DNA of 64,000 nucleotides, taken from the NCBI GenBank assembly GCA_022239325.1, contig JAKOGP010000003.1, forward strand, positions 124,001-188,000. The letters run 5' to 3'. The notes beneath the pieces were generated by a model. The model ran no database searches, had not been told where the DNA came from, and saw only the letters and a program-made list of their open reading frames with translations. This DNA comes from Flavobacteriaceae bacterium LSUCC0859. GTDB lineage: Bacteria; Bacteroidota; Bacteroidia; Flavobacteriales; Flavobacteriaceae. Both the position numbers and the translations under genes were made by a program. This document shows, one piece after another, positions 37,215 to 46,509 of this stretch. Positions within the stretch are counted from its first letter, which is position 1, and every line of letters starts with the position of its first letter.

Positions 37215-38540
37215 ATGAAACAGTTTAAAAAATTTAGCTTGTCTTTACTGCTGTTGCTAAGCCAAGCGCTTTTTGCCCAAAACAAAGCTTCTGACGTGGT
37301 TTCTTTTACCCTCAAAAATGGAATGAAAGTAATGGTGTTAGAAGACCACAGTATTCCCAATGCCAATATGTATTTGTTCTGGAAGGTTGGGTCTAGAAAT
37401 GAGTATCCCGGTATTACAGGACTCTCTCATTTTTTTGAACATATGATGTTCAATGGGTCTAAGAAATATGGCCCAAAAATGTTTGACAGAACCATGGAGG
37501 CCGCAGGCGGTTCTAATAACGCCTACACTACTGAAAATTTAACTGTATATACAGACTGGTTTCCAATTCAAGCTTTAGAAACTATTTTTGATTTAGAGGC
37601 AGATCGGATTGCAAACCTAGACTTAGACCCAGAAATGGTTGAAAGTGAGCGAGGGGTAGTGCTAAGCGAGCGAAGCACGGGCCTTGAAAATAGTAATTTC
37701 CGAAATATCTCTGAACAGGTTAAAGGTGCTGCATTTTTAGCCCATCCCTACCGATGGTCTGTCATAGGTTATGAGTCTGATATTAAAAACTGGTCCATTG
37801 AGGATTTACAAACTTATTTTGACACCTACTACGCTCCTAATAATGCAGTGGTTGTTATTTCTGGGGATGTTAGTGTTTCAGAAGTTAAAAAGTTAGCCGT
37901 CCAATATTTTGAGCCCATTGTCTCAAAAGCTACACCAAGAGCTATTCACACCGTAGAACCTGAGCAAATGGGACAAAAAAGAGTCATGGTTCGCAAGCAA
38001 GTAAGTACTCCCAACGTGATGTTGGCCTACCATGTGCCAGAGACCAAGCATTCAGATTATTACGCCTTAGATTTACTAAATGCAATCCTTTCTGACGGAA
38101 ATAGTAGTAGGTTATACAGTGAATTGATAGACAAAAAACAGTTGGCCACCTCAGTTTTTTCTTATATGCCAGAAAGTATAGATCCTAATTTGTTTTATTT
38201 ATACGGGGTTGCCAGTCCTGGGGTTCAGGCAGAAACTCTAGAGCAAGAAATGGTTTCAGTCATTGAAACCATTGCAATAGAGGGAGTGAGTGAGCGAGAG
38301 CTTCAAAAAGTAAAAAATCAAAAATTAGTTGCCCTTTATAATAGTTTAGAAACCATAGACGGAAAAAGCAACACCTTAGGGACCTATGAACTTTATTTTG
38401 GGGACTATAGAAAGATGTTTGACGCACCTAAATCCTACGAAAAAGTAACTTTAGAAGATATTCAACGAGTGGCCCAACAATATTTTAAAAAGGATAATAG
38501 TACTGTAGGGTTTTTAATGGACAAAGCAGATTCACTTTAA
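37215..38540 (+). CDS. M16-family zinc peptidase, catalytic subunit
   Basis: 441 residues with a signal peptide (cleavage after about residue 21, ALFAQ), so periplasmic. The inverted zinc motif HxxEH is intact as HFFEH (His-72, Glu-75, His-76), with the downstream Glu in MVESERGVVLSE. The C-terminal RxxxY-like segment of M16 (SSRLYSELID) is present. It is followed after 12 bp by a non-catalytic M16 partner, like mitochondrial processing peptidase beta and alpha. Confidence 0.92.
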   Translation: MKQFKKFSLSLLLLLSQALFAQNKASDVVSFTLKNGMKVMVLEDHSIPNANMYLFWKVGSRNEYPGITGLSHFFEHMMFNGSKKYGPKMFDRTMEAAGGSNNAYTTENLTVYTDWFPIQALETIFDLEADRIANLDLDPEMVESERGVVLSERSTGLENSNFRNISEQVKGAAFLAHPYRWSVIGYESDIKNWSIEDLQTYFDTYYAPNNAVVVISGDVSVSEVKKLAVQYFEPIVSKATPRAIHTVEPEQMGQKRVMVRKQVSTPNVMLAYHVPETKHSDYYALDLLNAILSDGNSSRLYSELIDKKQLATSVFSYMPESIDPNLFYLYGVASPGVQAETLEQEMVSVIETIAIEGVSERELQKVKNQKLVALYNSLETIDGKSNTLGTYELYFGDYRKMFDAPKSYEKVTLEDIQRVAQQYFKKDNSTVGFLMDKADSL

Positions 38541-38552
38541 TAGAAATTGATC

Positions 38553-39953
38553 ATGAAAAATTTTAAAATAAGTAAGATTGTTGGGTTTTTTGCTCTCTTT
38601 ACATTGGGAATTTGCAGCCTATACGCACAAGATAATTTTAAACTGCCCGCTTACGAGACTTTTACCTTAGACAATGGTCTTGAAGTGTATTTTGTGGTCC
38701 AAAAAGAGGTGCCATTGGTTCATTTTAGAGCGGTATTTCCAGCAGGAGTTAGATATGACAGCAATGAGAAGTCTGGTTTAGCAGATCTAACCGCAACAGC
38801 ACTTCCATTTGGAACCAAGAATTTTAGTAAATCTAAAATAGAAGAAACTTTAGATTTTTTAGGGGCCTCAATTTCTACTAGCGCTAGTACCGAAGCGGCT
38901 ACCCTGGCAGCCAGTTTTGTAAACAAGGATTTAGATCAGGTACTGCCTATTCTTGTAGATATGATTACCCAGCCCACCTTTCCATCAGAGGAGGTAGAGA
39001 AGCAGCTACAAAGGAACATAGCTGGTATAGATCAGATGAGAGAAAGCCCTAGGTCTGTAATAGGCAACTATTTTAATGCCATGGTCTATCAAAACCATCC
39101 CTATGCAAATCCTGCCAGTGGAACCAAGGCCTCTTTATCTAATATTCAGACTAAAGATGTAGCTTCTTTTTACAAACGCCATTATACCCCAAGCCAATCT
39201 GTGTTGGCTGTGGTAGGAGACTTCGATCCGGAGCAAATGAGAAGCTTGTTAAAAACCTCTTTTCGGGGATGGACCTCGAAGGAGAGTTCTTCCTTAGCCA
39301 CTCAAGCTCTAGAAGCACCTTCCCAAGCTCAAGTAACAGTAGTTCACAAAGCAGACGCTAGAGAAACAACCATGCTTATTGGTGGTATTGGGGTTCCTAG
39401 AAATACACCAGACTATATTGGGATTCAGTTAATCAATACTATTTTGGGTGGTAGATTTACTTCTTGGCTCAATGATGAGTTACGGGTTAATTCTGGTCTA
39501 ACATATGGAGCCAGGAGTGGTTTCTCTGCGCTTAAAGAAGGAGGTACCTTTAGCATGAGTACTTTTACAGCCAATGAAACCACCCAGCCTACCATTGAAT
39601 TGGCACTAAAAACCTATCAAAAATTGTTAGAGGAAGGGGTAGATGAAAAAACCTTAACTTCTGCTAAGAATTATATGAAAGGGCAATTTCCACCAGATTT
39701 TGAGACCAATGCAGCCATAGCTAGGTTTTTAACAGACGCCTTTGTGTATGACATTCCTTTAGATTATATAGATACTTTTAACACCTCTGTGAACCAAATT
39801 ACAGTGCAAAGAGCTAAGGAAATCATCGCCACATATTTCCCATCGGAGCAGTTACAAATGGTTTTTATTGGTAATGCAAGTATAATTACTCCCATTGTCT
39901 CTAAATATGGACTTGTAAAACAAATTGATATTTCTGAGGACCGTTTTCAATAA
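38553..39953 (+). CDS. M16-family protein, non-catalytic partner
   Basis: 466 residues from the ATG at 38553; the open frame reaches back to a TTG at 38547. Signal peptide ends at about ICSLYAQ. The fold-specific segments are present (FPAGVRYDSNEKSGLADL, SWLNDELRVNSGLTYGA), but where the catalytic subunit has HFFEH this protein has ADLTATALPFGT, so zinc binding is lost. It should serve as substrate-binding half of a heterodimer with the upstream gene. Confidence 0.9.
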   Translation: MKNFKISKIVGFFALFTLGICSLYAQDNFKLPAYETFTLDNGLEVYFVVQKEVPLVHFRAVFPAGVRYDSNEKSGLADLTATALPFGTKNFSKSKIEETLDFLGASISTSASTEAATLAASFVNKDLDQVLPILVDMITQPTFPSEEVEKQLQRNIAGIDQMRESPRSVIGNYFNAMVYQNHPYANPASGTKASLSNIQTKDVASFYKRHYTPSQSVLAVVGDFDPEQMRSLLKTSFRGWTSKESSSLATQALEAPSQAQVTVVHKADARETTMLIGGIGVPRNTPDYIGIQLINTILGGRFTSWLNDELRVNSGLTYGARSGFSALKEGGTFSMSTFTANETTQPTIELALKTYQKLLEEGVDEKTLTSAKNYMKGQFPPDFETNAAIARFLTDAFVYDIPLDYIDTFNTSVNQITVQRAKEIIATYFPSEQLQMVFIGNASIITPIVSKYGLVKQIDISEDRFQ

Positions 39954-39977
39954 TTTTTGGTCTTCACAGCCATCAAT

Positions 39978-40010
39978 AAAAAGCCAGTGCTAAGCACTGG
40001 CTTTTTATTT
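39978..40010. terminator. Bidirectional intrinsic terminator after the M16 pair
   Basis: AAAAAGCCAGTGC / GCACTGGCTTTTT with a TAA loop, between convergent genes; A and T runs on both sides suit both directions. Confidence 0.92.
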
Positions 40011-40028
40011 TTACTTTCCTTAAAGATA

Positions 40029-40466
40029 TTATCGCAACCACTTTTGTTTTACTGCATGGCCATTAACCAAAATCAAGACCACCCCAATAAACAGGAGAAT
40101 TGCAGGCATTACCAAGCCTTGGATATTTCCAAAAATGGCAACAGCGTCTATGAAAAAAAAGGTGTGAATCTGTTGTAAGAAAATACCAGCAAATGATACT
40201 TGGAAAAAGAATAAGGCTGCTTTTCTTCTCATAACCATTAAAATAGCAGCTATAATTCCTCCAAAAACAGCAATAGTAAATGATATTATTACCCATAGCG
40301 GTGCTGCATTCATAGCCTCCAATTGGTCTGGAGGAAGTGCATTTTTCATTTCTTCTGTCATTAGTACATGACCAAAATAGGCTAGGACTCCAATGAGGTT
40401 CCAAAGTAGGGCTAGTATGCCCAAGATGGCAAACCAAGCCGGAGCTTTTATTTTAGTTGTTTCCAT
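40029..40466 (-). CDS. Four-helix membrane protein, function unknown
   Basis: 145 residues with four hydrophobic segments (about 10-32, 58-80, 85-103, 115-135). Short basic ends suggest an inner-membrane protein. No catalytic motif is seen and I cannot name a family with confidence. It is a single gene, convergent with the M16 pair and sharing their terminator. An opposite-frame ORF in the same place is not credible. Confidence 0.75.
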   Translation of the reverse strand: METTKIKAPAWFAILGILALLWNLIGVLAYFGHVLMTEEMKNALPPDQLEAMNAAPLWVIISFTIAVFGGIIAAILMVMRRKAALFFFQVSFAGIFLQQIHTFFFIDAVAIFGNIQGLVMPAILLFIGVVLILVNGHAVKQKWLR

Positions 40467-40557
40467 AATGTCATTGTTTAAAATTGATTTAAGTTATTAA
40501 ATAAATTGTAAAATAGACTATTTGTGTCATTGAGCGATAATAAGTGCTGTTCGTCTA

Positions 40558-40574
40558 TATTTTTGGTATTTTTG
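40558..40574 (+). promoter_or_regulatory. Two -7-like elements directly before truA
   Basis: TATTTTTG occurs at 40558-40565 and 40567-40574, both fitting TAnnTTTG. The second ends 5 bp before the ATG at 40580, which supports that start and suggests a leaderless or near-leaderless message. Confidence 0.45.
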
Positions 40575-40579
40575 AGTAC

Positions 40580-41398
40580 ATGAAGCGTAAAAAATATTAC
40601 TACTTAGTAAGAGTGTCTTACCTTGGGTTTAGGTTTAATGGATGGCAAAAACAGCCTGGATTTAAAACTTTGGAAGGAATGATTACCAAAACCTTACAGT
40701 TTGTTTTGGGTGCACAGGAATTTAAAATTCTCGGTGCTGGCAGGACAGACGCAAGAGTGTCTTCATTAGGAGGTGCTTTTGAGCTTTTTCTTATGGATAA
40801 GCCGTTGGAAGACATAGACCTTTTTATAAAGGACTTCAATTGTAATTTGCCAGCAGATATTAAGATTTTAAGTGTAAAGCAGGTACATGAAAAATTCAAC
40901 ATCATTCATTCTGTACTAGAAAAAACCTATTGCTATCTGTTTTCCTTTGGAGGAAAAAATCATCCATTCTGCGCCTCTATCATGGCCAATTATCAAGAAG
41001 ACTTAGACATAGAGCTTATGAAAAAGGGGGCTGAGCTTTTTCAAGGCAGCCATGACTTTAAAAACTTTACCGTGAAGAATACCAAAAAGAATAGCCAAAC
41101 ATTACGAACTATTGATTCCTGTGAAATAAAGAAAAATGAAGATTTTACAGCTAGTTTTTTTCCAGAAACCTCCTATGTATTAGAGGTGAGAGGTAAAGGC
41201 TTCTTGCGCTATCAGATTAGACTTATTATGGGTGCATTGGTGTATCTCGGTAGTGGTAAAATAAGCCTGTTAGATCTGGAAAAACTTCTTAGCAATGAAT
41301 TAGATGGGTTTATACCCTATGTGGCTTCAGGTTCCGGCCTACATTTAAAAGACATTTTATTCAAAGAACTCGCAACAGTTACTGACAGCGGGCTTTAG
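40580..41398 (+). CDS. truA: tRNA pseudouridine synthase A
   Basis: 272 residues from the ATG at 40580; the open frame extends to 40544, but that part overlaps the promoter elements. It modifies uridines 38-40 of the anticodon stem. The catalytic Asp lies in GAGRTDARVSSLGG, the family signature, and the RFNGWQKQPG substrate segment and FLRYQIRLIMGALVYLG C-terminal block are present. It is somewhat divergent in the middle (KTYCYLFSFGG) but complete. Confidence 0.93.
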   Translation: MKRKKYYYLVRVSYLGFRFNGWQKQPGFKTLEGMITKTLQFVLGAQEFKILGAGRTDARVSSLGGAFELFLMDKPLEDIDLFIKDFNCNLPADIKILSVKQVHEKFNIIHSVLEKTYCYLFSFGGKNHPFCASIMANYQEDLDIELMKKGAELFQGSHDFKNFTVKNTKKNSQTLRTIDSCEIKKNEDFTASFFPETSYVLEVRGKGFLRYQIRLIMGALVYLGSGKISLLDLEKLLSNELDGFIPYVASGSGLHLKDILFKELATVTDSGL

Positions 41399-41449
41399 TG
41401 AATTTTACAACGGAAATAACAATAATAAAAAAGCTAGATTTAAATAATT

Positions 41450-42121
41450 ATGAGCAGGATCACAAAAGAGATTTTCGACTTTTTAAAAGACTTATCACAG
41501 AACAATAATAGAGAATGGTTTGAGACTCATAAGGCTATTTTTAAGGAGCATCAGCTTGCCACCAAAAAGGTGTTTGAATCTGTTAAAGAAGGCATGCAAA
41601 TCTATGATGATATTGAAAAAATGAAGATGTTCAGAATCTATAGAGATGTTAGGTTTTCTAAAGATAAAACACCCTATAAAGACTTCTTTTCTGCCTCCAT
41701 GAGTAGGAGTGGAGCTGCACTAAGGGGTAGTTATTACATGCATTTAAAGCCAGGCGATGCGTTTTTAGCGGTGGGTTTTTGGGATCCCAATAAAGAAGAC
41801 TTATTGCGAATTAGAAAAGAGATAGAGATAAATGCCTCGGATTTTTATGAGTTTCTAAAGGCTCAAGAGTTTAGAGCAGATTGGGGGGATTTTTCTGGAG
41901 AAACTTTAAAAACAGCACCCAAAGGGTTTGACAAAAACCACCCTGATATTGCCCTGTTAAGAAGAAAAAACTATGTATTTGTAAAGCCCCTCACAGATGA
42001 ACAGCTGCTACATGAAGATTTTGTAAAGCAAACGGTCTCTTCATTTCATAGCGCCAGACCATTTTTAAATCTTATGAGTGACATACTCACTACAGATCTA
42101 AACGGAAGCTCCATACTCTAG
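41450..42121 (+). CDS. DUF2461-family protein
   Basis: 223 residues. The opening FLKDLSQNNNREWFETHK and the later FRIYRDVRFSKDKTPYKDFFSA block are the hallmarks of the DUF2461 family, widespread in bacteria and fungi with no known reaction. The conserved NREWF and DKTPYK residues suggest an enzyme or nucleic-acid binding fold, but this is not established. 51 bp after truA; possibly the same transcript. Confidence 0.88.
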   Translation: MSRITKEIFDFLKDLSQNNNREWFETHKAIFKEHQLATKKVFESVKEGMQIYDDIEKMKMFRIYRDVRFSKDKTPYKDFFSASMSRSGAALRGSYYMHLKPGDAFLAVGFWDPNKEDLLRIRKEIEINASDFYEFLKAQEFRADWGDFSGETLKTAPKGFDKNHPDIALLRRKNYVFVKPLTDEQLLHEDFVKQTVSSFHSARPFLNLMSDILTTDLNGSSIL

Positions 42122-42147
42122 CACCAAATGGAGTTAGACCATAAAAC

Positions 42148-42552
42148 TTAATTTGTAACAAGCGCATCAAAGACTTGAATTTGACTCTGATATCGCTCTA
42201 TTAACATACCCATCATTCTTTTGTTTAGGGCAGAGGAGTCTAACAAGTATGTTTGGTATTCCTCTACACTAAACATTCCAATGATTATTCCCTTGAGAGA
42301 ATTTCTAAACTTAATGTCTTTTTGAATGGCGTGTTCTATGTACAGAAGTCTTTTTTCTAGAGACAGGCTATAAAATGTATTCTTGTGCTTTTTAAAGTAA
42401 TTTTTTAACACCATAATTAATAGCTCATTCTGAAGTTTTAGAATGGGCCTAAGTACGGTGTTTTGAAAGGACTCCTGTGCTAAGGTCTGAGACAAATTTG
42501 GAGCGTCTATGTTTGGCCTTATCTTTATAACTAGCTCAGTTCTTGAACTCAT
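42148..42552 (-). CDS. Conserved small protein, function unknown
   Basis: 134 residues, mainly helical, soluble. Visible conserved-looking blocks are TVLRPILKLQNELL, FYSLSLEKRLLYIEHAIQKD and SSALNKRMM. From memory, flavobacterial relatives are sometimes called glyoxalase, but there is no glyoxalase metal site here (no spaced His/Glu pattern of the VOC fold). Located 19 bp upstream of the M19 dipeptidase stop on the same strand, so it would follow rpoD-side transcription only by read-through past its own start. Confidence 0.75.
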   Translation of the reverse strand: MSSRTELVIKIRPNIDAPNLSQTLAQESFQNTVLRPILKLQNELLIMVLKNYFKKHKNTFYSLSLEKRLLYIEHAIQKDIKFRNSLKGIIIGMFSVEEYQTYLLDSSALNKRMMGMLIERYQSQIQVFDALVTN

Positions 42553-42571
42553 AGTAATTTATTTATAGAGA

Positions 42572-43855
42572 TTAAGCGTCTTTCAATTCATTGCTTATAG
42601 CCTGAACCTCGTCTAGAACTCTGAGAAGGTTTTCTCCCCAAAGTTTATTAATTTGTTCTTGTGTATATCCTCTTTTAACTAGCTCTGCAGTTACATTTTT
42701 TGTTTCTGAAGCGTCTGACCAGCCCTCAATACCTCCTCCACCGTCAAAATCTGAGCTAATACCTACGTGGTCAATCCCTATTAAATTGACCATATAATCT
42801 ATATGATCTACAAAATCAATAACAGAAACGGCTTCTGGGGCATTTGGATCTGAAGCTAATGTTTCTTTTGCTGCAGCTATTACTTTTGGATACGCTTCCA
42901 TGAAAGTAGCTCTCTGAGCCTCTGTTAGAGAAGAAAATTCACTCCTTTCATACCAATCTACCTGCATTTCTGCGGCTATTTTTTTGTAAATATCTTTGGT
43001 GTAAGCATTTCTTTGCTCATGCTTTTCCGTATTTAAATAAGAAGAAAATGCAACGGTCTGCACCACACCACCATTTTCTTTCAATGCAAGGAGCTGCTCG
43101 TCATCTAAGTTTCTTGAATGATCACATAAGGCTCTAGCAGAGGAGTGAGAAGCTATAATAGGCGCTTTAGAAAGCGCAACCATCTGCATCATAGCTTCCT
43201 TGGAAGGATGCGAGATGTCTATCATGATCCCCAATCTGTTCATTTCTGAAATGGCTTCTTTTCCAAAATCACTAAGACCATTGTGAAGCCATATTTGATC
43301 TTTCTCTCCTGTATTAGAGTCTGAAAATTGACTATGTCCGTTATGAGATAAAGAAATGTAACGGGCCCCTAAATCGTAATATTTTTCAAAATTTGAAATA
43401 TCTAGACCTATTGGGTATGCATTTTCTACCCCAATCATGGCTACCTTCTTTCCAGATGCTATTATAGACCTTACTTCAGAGGAGCTAGTGGCTAAACCTA
43501 TCTGATCTGGAGCTATCTCTGTAGTAAGTCTGTGAATGGCCTCAAATTTGTCCATGGCATTGGCCTCTGCCTTTTGATACCCTTCTTCATCTAACGCACC
43601 CTGACCAGTATATACAATAAGCCAACTAACGTCCAAACCTCCCTCTTGCATTTTGGGAATATTCACTTGAGTGTCTAGTCTTTGGGTGTAGTTTACGGCC
43701 TCCGTGAAGTTGGCTGTATTAATGTCGTCATGGGTGTCTATTGTTATTGCCTCTGTGTGAATTCTATCTATTTTGTCATCAAGACTTTCTACTTTTTCAG
43801 TATTGTTTTTGCAAGAGGCAAGGGCCAAAAGACCAAATAAATACATGGGTTTCAT
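42572..43855 (-). CDS. M19 membrane dipeptidase, lipoprotein
   Basis: 427 residues. Lipoprotein signal with lipobox LASC at Cys-15. The first zinc ligands are in the HxD motif IDTHDDIN (His-42, Asp-44). Later ligands include IDISHPSKEAMMQM and IIASHSSARALCDHSRN, matching renal-dipeptidase-type enzymes that hydrolyse L-X/D-X dipeptides. The HVGISSDFDGGGG block closes the active site. It sits in the envelope and probably scavenges dipeptides or peptidoglycan fragments. Confidence 0.93.
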   Translation of the reverse strand: MKPMYLFGLLALASCKNNTEKVESLDDKIDRIHTEAITIDTHDDINTANFTEAVNYTQRLDTQVNIPKMQEGGLDVSWLIVYTGQGALDEEGYQKAEANAMDKFEAIHRLTTEIAPDQIGLATSSSEVRSIIASGKKVAMIGVENAYPIGLDISNFEKYYDLGARYISLSHNGHSQFSDSNTGEKDQIWLHNGLSDFGKEAISEMNRLGIMIDISHPSKEAMMQMVALSKAPIIASHSSARALCDHSRNLDDEQLLALKENGGVVQTVAFSSYLNTEKHEQRNAYTKDIYKKIAAEMQVDWYERSEFSSLTEAQRATFMEAYPKVIAAAKETLASDPNAPEAVSVIDFVDHIDYMVNLIGIDHVGISSDFDGGGGIEGWSDASETKNVTAELVKRGYTQEQINKLWGENLLRVLDEVQAISNELKDA

Positions 43856-43905
43856 AATTGCTGTGTTTGGATGGATAAATCTAGTATAAGGGTTGTGGTA
43901 AAAAA

Positions 43906-44769
43906 TTATCCTAAATAGGTTTTAAGTAATTTATTTTTAGAGCTATGTCTGAGCTTTCTTATGGCCTTTTCTCTAATCTGTCTAACCCTTTCACGAGTGA
44001 GGTCAAAGGTAAGACCAATTTCTGCTAATGTCATTGGGGGTTGGTCTCCAATACCGTAAAATAGTTTTACGACGTCTGCCTCTCTGGGAGACAGAGTGTC
44101 CAATGCTCTTGTTATTTCTGTATGCAATGAACTTTGAATAAGTGCCTGGTCTGGTCTAGGAGATTCTCCATAGTCCAGAACATCGTATAAACTTGAGCTC
44201 TCTCCGTCTACCAATGGGGCGTCCATAGACAGATGTCTTCCCGAATTTTTTAGCGATTGCTTCACGTCACTCACAGTCATTTCAAGCTCTTTGGCAATTT
44301 CCTCAGGAGATGGAGGTCTTTGGTGGGCCTGCTCTAAATAAGAAAATGCTTTATTTATTTTATTGATAGAGCCAATTTTATTGAGTGGCAATCTCACAAT
44401 CCTAGCCTGTTCCGCCAATGCTTGTAAAATGGCCTGACGTATCCACCATACTGCATAGGATATGAATTTAAACCCTCTAGTTTCGTCAAAACGTTTGGCT
44501 GCCTTAACCAGACCTACATTCCCTTCATTTATTAAATCTGGTAGGGTGAGTCCTTGGTTTTGGTACTGCTTAGCCACCGAGACAACAAACCTTAGATTTG
44601 CTGTTGTGAGGCGTTCTAAAGCCACTTGATCGCCATCTCTTATTCGTTGCGCTAACTCTACCTCCTCTTGTGCGGTAATTAGGTCTATTTTACTAATATC
44701 TTGTAGGTACTTATCCAGAGATTTTGACTCTCTGTTAGTGACTTGTTTTACTATTTTTAACTGCCTCAT
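43906..44769 (-). CDS. rpoD: Primary RNA polymerase sigma factor (SigA/RpoD)
   Basis: 287 residues, the short Bacteroidetes housekeeping sigma without region 1.1. Region 1.2 ([19 protein letters not shown]), region 2 ([48 protein letters not shown]), region 3 and region 4 ([32 protein letters not shown]) are all in order. It directs transcription from the TTTG/TAnnTTTG promoters seen across this window. Single gene with a 179-bp upstream gap. Confidence 0.97.
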   Translation of the reverse strand: MRQLKIVKQVTNRESKSLDKYLQDISKIDLITAQEEVELAQRIRDGDQVALERLTTANLRFVVSVAKQYQNQGLTLPDLINEGNVGLVKAAKRFDETRGFKFISYAVWWIRQAILQALAEQARIVRLPLNKIGSINKINKAFSYLEQAHQRPPSPEEIAKELEMTVSDVKQSLKNSGRHLSMDAPLVDGESSSLYDVLDYGESPRPDQALIQSSLHTEITRALDTLSPREADVVKLFYGIGDQPPMTLAEIGLTFDLTRERVRQIREKAIRKLRHSSKNKLLKTYLG

Positions 44770-44918
44770 TTAGGAGTTTTTGTATTTTGAATTTCAACTA
44801 ACCTTCATATTACGCATTATTATAGATTTATCCAAAAATTAGAGGCCTTACTAGGTCTCATTTAAGAAAACTTTAGGCTTTTGTGAATAAGTATAATGCG
44901 AAGTTTGCTTAAAGTCTC

Positions 44919-44926
44919 TAAATTTG
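44919..44926 (+). promoter_or_regulatory. -7 promoter element before the DUF6155 gene
   Basis: TAAATTTG fits TAnnTTTG, 22 bp before the ATG at 44949. No ideal -33 TTG. Confidence 0.4.
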
Positions 44927-44948
44927 TGAATGAGATCCCACTAAAAAT

Positions 44949-45458
44949 ATGAGCAAAAAAGCCTTAGAAAAGCATTTGGAATCCTTGTCAAAAGCACAGG
45001 CTTCAGAACTTATTATGGAACTGTACCATAAGTTTCCACAGGTAAAGACTTATTTTAATTTTGTGTTTCATCCAAATGAAAAAAAACTCATGGAAGAGGC
45101 TAGATTAAAGGTAGCCAATGAGTATTTCCCCCTCAAGCGAAAACGTCCAAAAGCCAGGAGATCGATAGCTCAAAATTATATTAAACACTTCATTAATTTA
45201 GGAGTTAGTGAAGAACTTATCTGTGAGTTTATGTGGTATAATTTAGCTTTAATGCAAACTTTTTCAGCGTCTAAGCCACAAGGAATTGCCTTTTATAAAA
45301 GTGTCTTAAGCTCTTTTAGAAAGGCCCTACAATTTGTAAATTATAACCAGTTATTACCCCTGTATAAAAATCAAATTTTAGATATGTACCAGGCGAGTAA
45401 AGACTGGCCAAATGCCTATGATTTTGAGCAGAGTTTATCTTTAATTGACGACATATAA
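44949..45458 (+). CDS. DUF6155-like protein
   Basis: 169 residues, basic and helical, soluble. A KxxxxLE-LSKAQASELIMELYHKFP opening and YFPLKRKRPKARRS middle block match the small family I know as DUF6155. No function is established. It sits 6 bp before a GhrA-like reductase and probably shares its transcript. Confidence 0.78.
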   Translation: MSKKALEKHLESLSKAQASELIMELYHKFPQVKTYFNFVFHPNEKKLMEEARLKVANEYFPLKRKRPKARRSIAQNYIKHFINLGVSEELICEFMWYNLALMQTFSASKPQGIAFYKSVLSSFRKALQFVNYNQLLPLYKNQILDMYQASKDWPNAYDFEQSLSLIDDI

Positions 45459-45464
45459 TCTATT

Positions 45465-46391
45465 ATGAGCATTTTAGTAGTAAGACAAGATGAGAAAATA
45501 TCGGATTGGGTCAGTGCTTTGCAGCAATGCGATCCTGAAATACCGATAATAGATTACAGAGATTCTCACCAACCAAGCGATGTTAAAATGATGTTGGTAT
45601 GGAAACAGCCACAGGGTATTTTTTCTACCTATCCCAATCTTGAGTGTGTTTCCTCCATGGGAGCAGGAGTAGATTTTATTTTTGAAGACCCAAGTTATCG
45701 CAAACAAATACCTATGACTCGGGTAGTAGACCCTTTGTTGGTTTCCGACATGGAAGAGTTTGTGAGTGCACAGATATATAATTATCTTAAGGGATTACAT
45801 ATCTATACAGGCAATATGCAGCAGGCGCTTTGGGAACAGAAACCTTATCTAAGAAAGAGCGATGTTAGTATTGGAATTTTAGGCCTGGGAGTTTTGGGGT
45901 CTGCTACCGCTATGTCATTGTCAAAACAAGGTTTTAAAGTTCAGGGCTGGTCCCAATCTCAAAAAATAATAGAGGGAGTAAGTTGTTACGATGGCACTGC
46001 ATTAGACGTATTCTTATCACAATCAGACATTTTGGTAAACCTACTTCCCTTAACCCCTCAAACTAGAGGGATTTTAAATGCCAATTTATTTTCAAAACTC
46101 CCTAAGGGTAGTTTTTTAATTCAAGTAGCCAGGGGGCCTCATTTAGAAGAAAAAGACCTGTTAGAGGCCCTAGATCAAGGGCAAATTTCTGGTGCTGCCT
46201 TAGATGTCTTTAGCCAGGAACCTTTGGATAAAAACCACCCTTTTTGGACCCATAAAAAAGTACTTATCACCCCACATTGTGCAAGTATTTCTGCACCCTC
46301 TTCGGTTGCTCCACAGATTATAGATAATTATAAGCGGCTTTTGAAAGCTCAAACACTTTTAAATCAGGTAGATACCGTAAAGGGTTATTAA
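45465..46391 (+). CDS. ghrA: GhrA-like D-2-hydroxyacid dehydrogenase
   Basis: 308 residues. NAD(P)-binding GILGLGVLGSATAMSL at about residue 143, then the catalytic Arg in QVARGPHLEEKDLLEAL, Glu in VFSQEPLDKNHPFW, and His in LITPHCAS. This set matches glyoxylate/hydroxypyruvate reductase A rather than D-lactate or 3-phosphoglycerate dehydrogenases. It reduces 2-oxo acids such as glyoxylate; the natural substrate cannot be fixed from sequence. Confidence 0.88.
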   Translation: MSILVVRQDEKISDWVSALQQCDPEIPIIDYRDSHQPSDVKMMLVWKQPQGIFSTYPNLECVSSMGAGVDFIFEDPSYRKQIPMTRVVDPLLVSDMEEFVSAQIYNYLKGLHIYTGNMQQALWEQKPYLRKSDVSIGILGLGVLGSATAMSLSKQGFKVQGWSQSQKIIEGVSCYDGTALDVFLSQSDILVNLLPLTPQTRGILNANLFSKLPKGSFLIQVARGPHLEEKDLLEALDQGQISGAALDVFSQEPLDKNHPFWTHKKVLITPHCASISAPSSVAPQIIDNYKRLLKAQTLLNQVDTVKGY

Positions 46392-46437
46392 TCCCATTTT
46401 TTTAGACTTATTCCTTCTTTCAGCGGTAAAAATCTCT

Positions 46438-46445
46438 TAATTTTG
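46438..46445 (+). promoter_or_regulatory. -7 promoter element before the helicase gene
   Basis: TAATTTTG fits TAnnTTTG, 64 bp before the TTG start at 46510. A 14-codon ORF (46478-46522, MTFINLIILAFWPF) lies between and overlaps the helicase start in another frame. Confidence 0.4.
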
Positions 46446-46509
46446 TACGTTTCATTTTTTAGGGTCCATCCTTCTTAATGACTTTCATAAACCTTATAAT
46501 TCTAGCTTT

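Noticed and set aside
44842-44859. Hairpin upstream of rpoD (GAGGCCT-TACT-AGGTCTC)
   Set aside because: Short stem with a wobble pair and no T run; could be chance in the rpoD leader.
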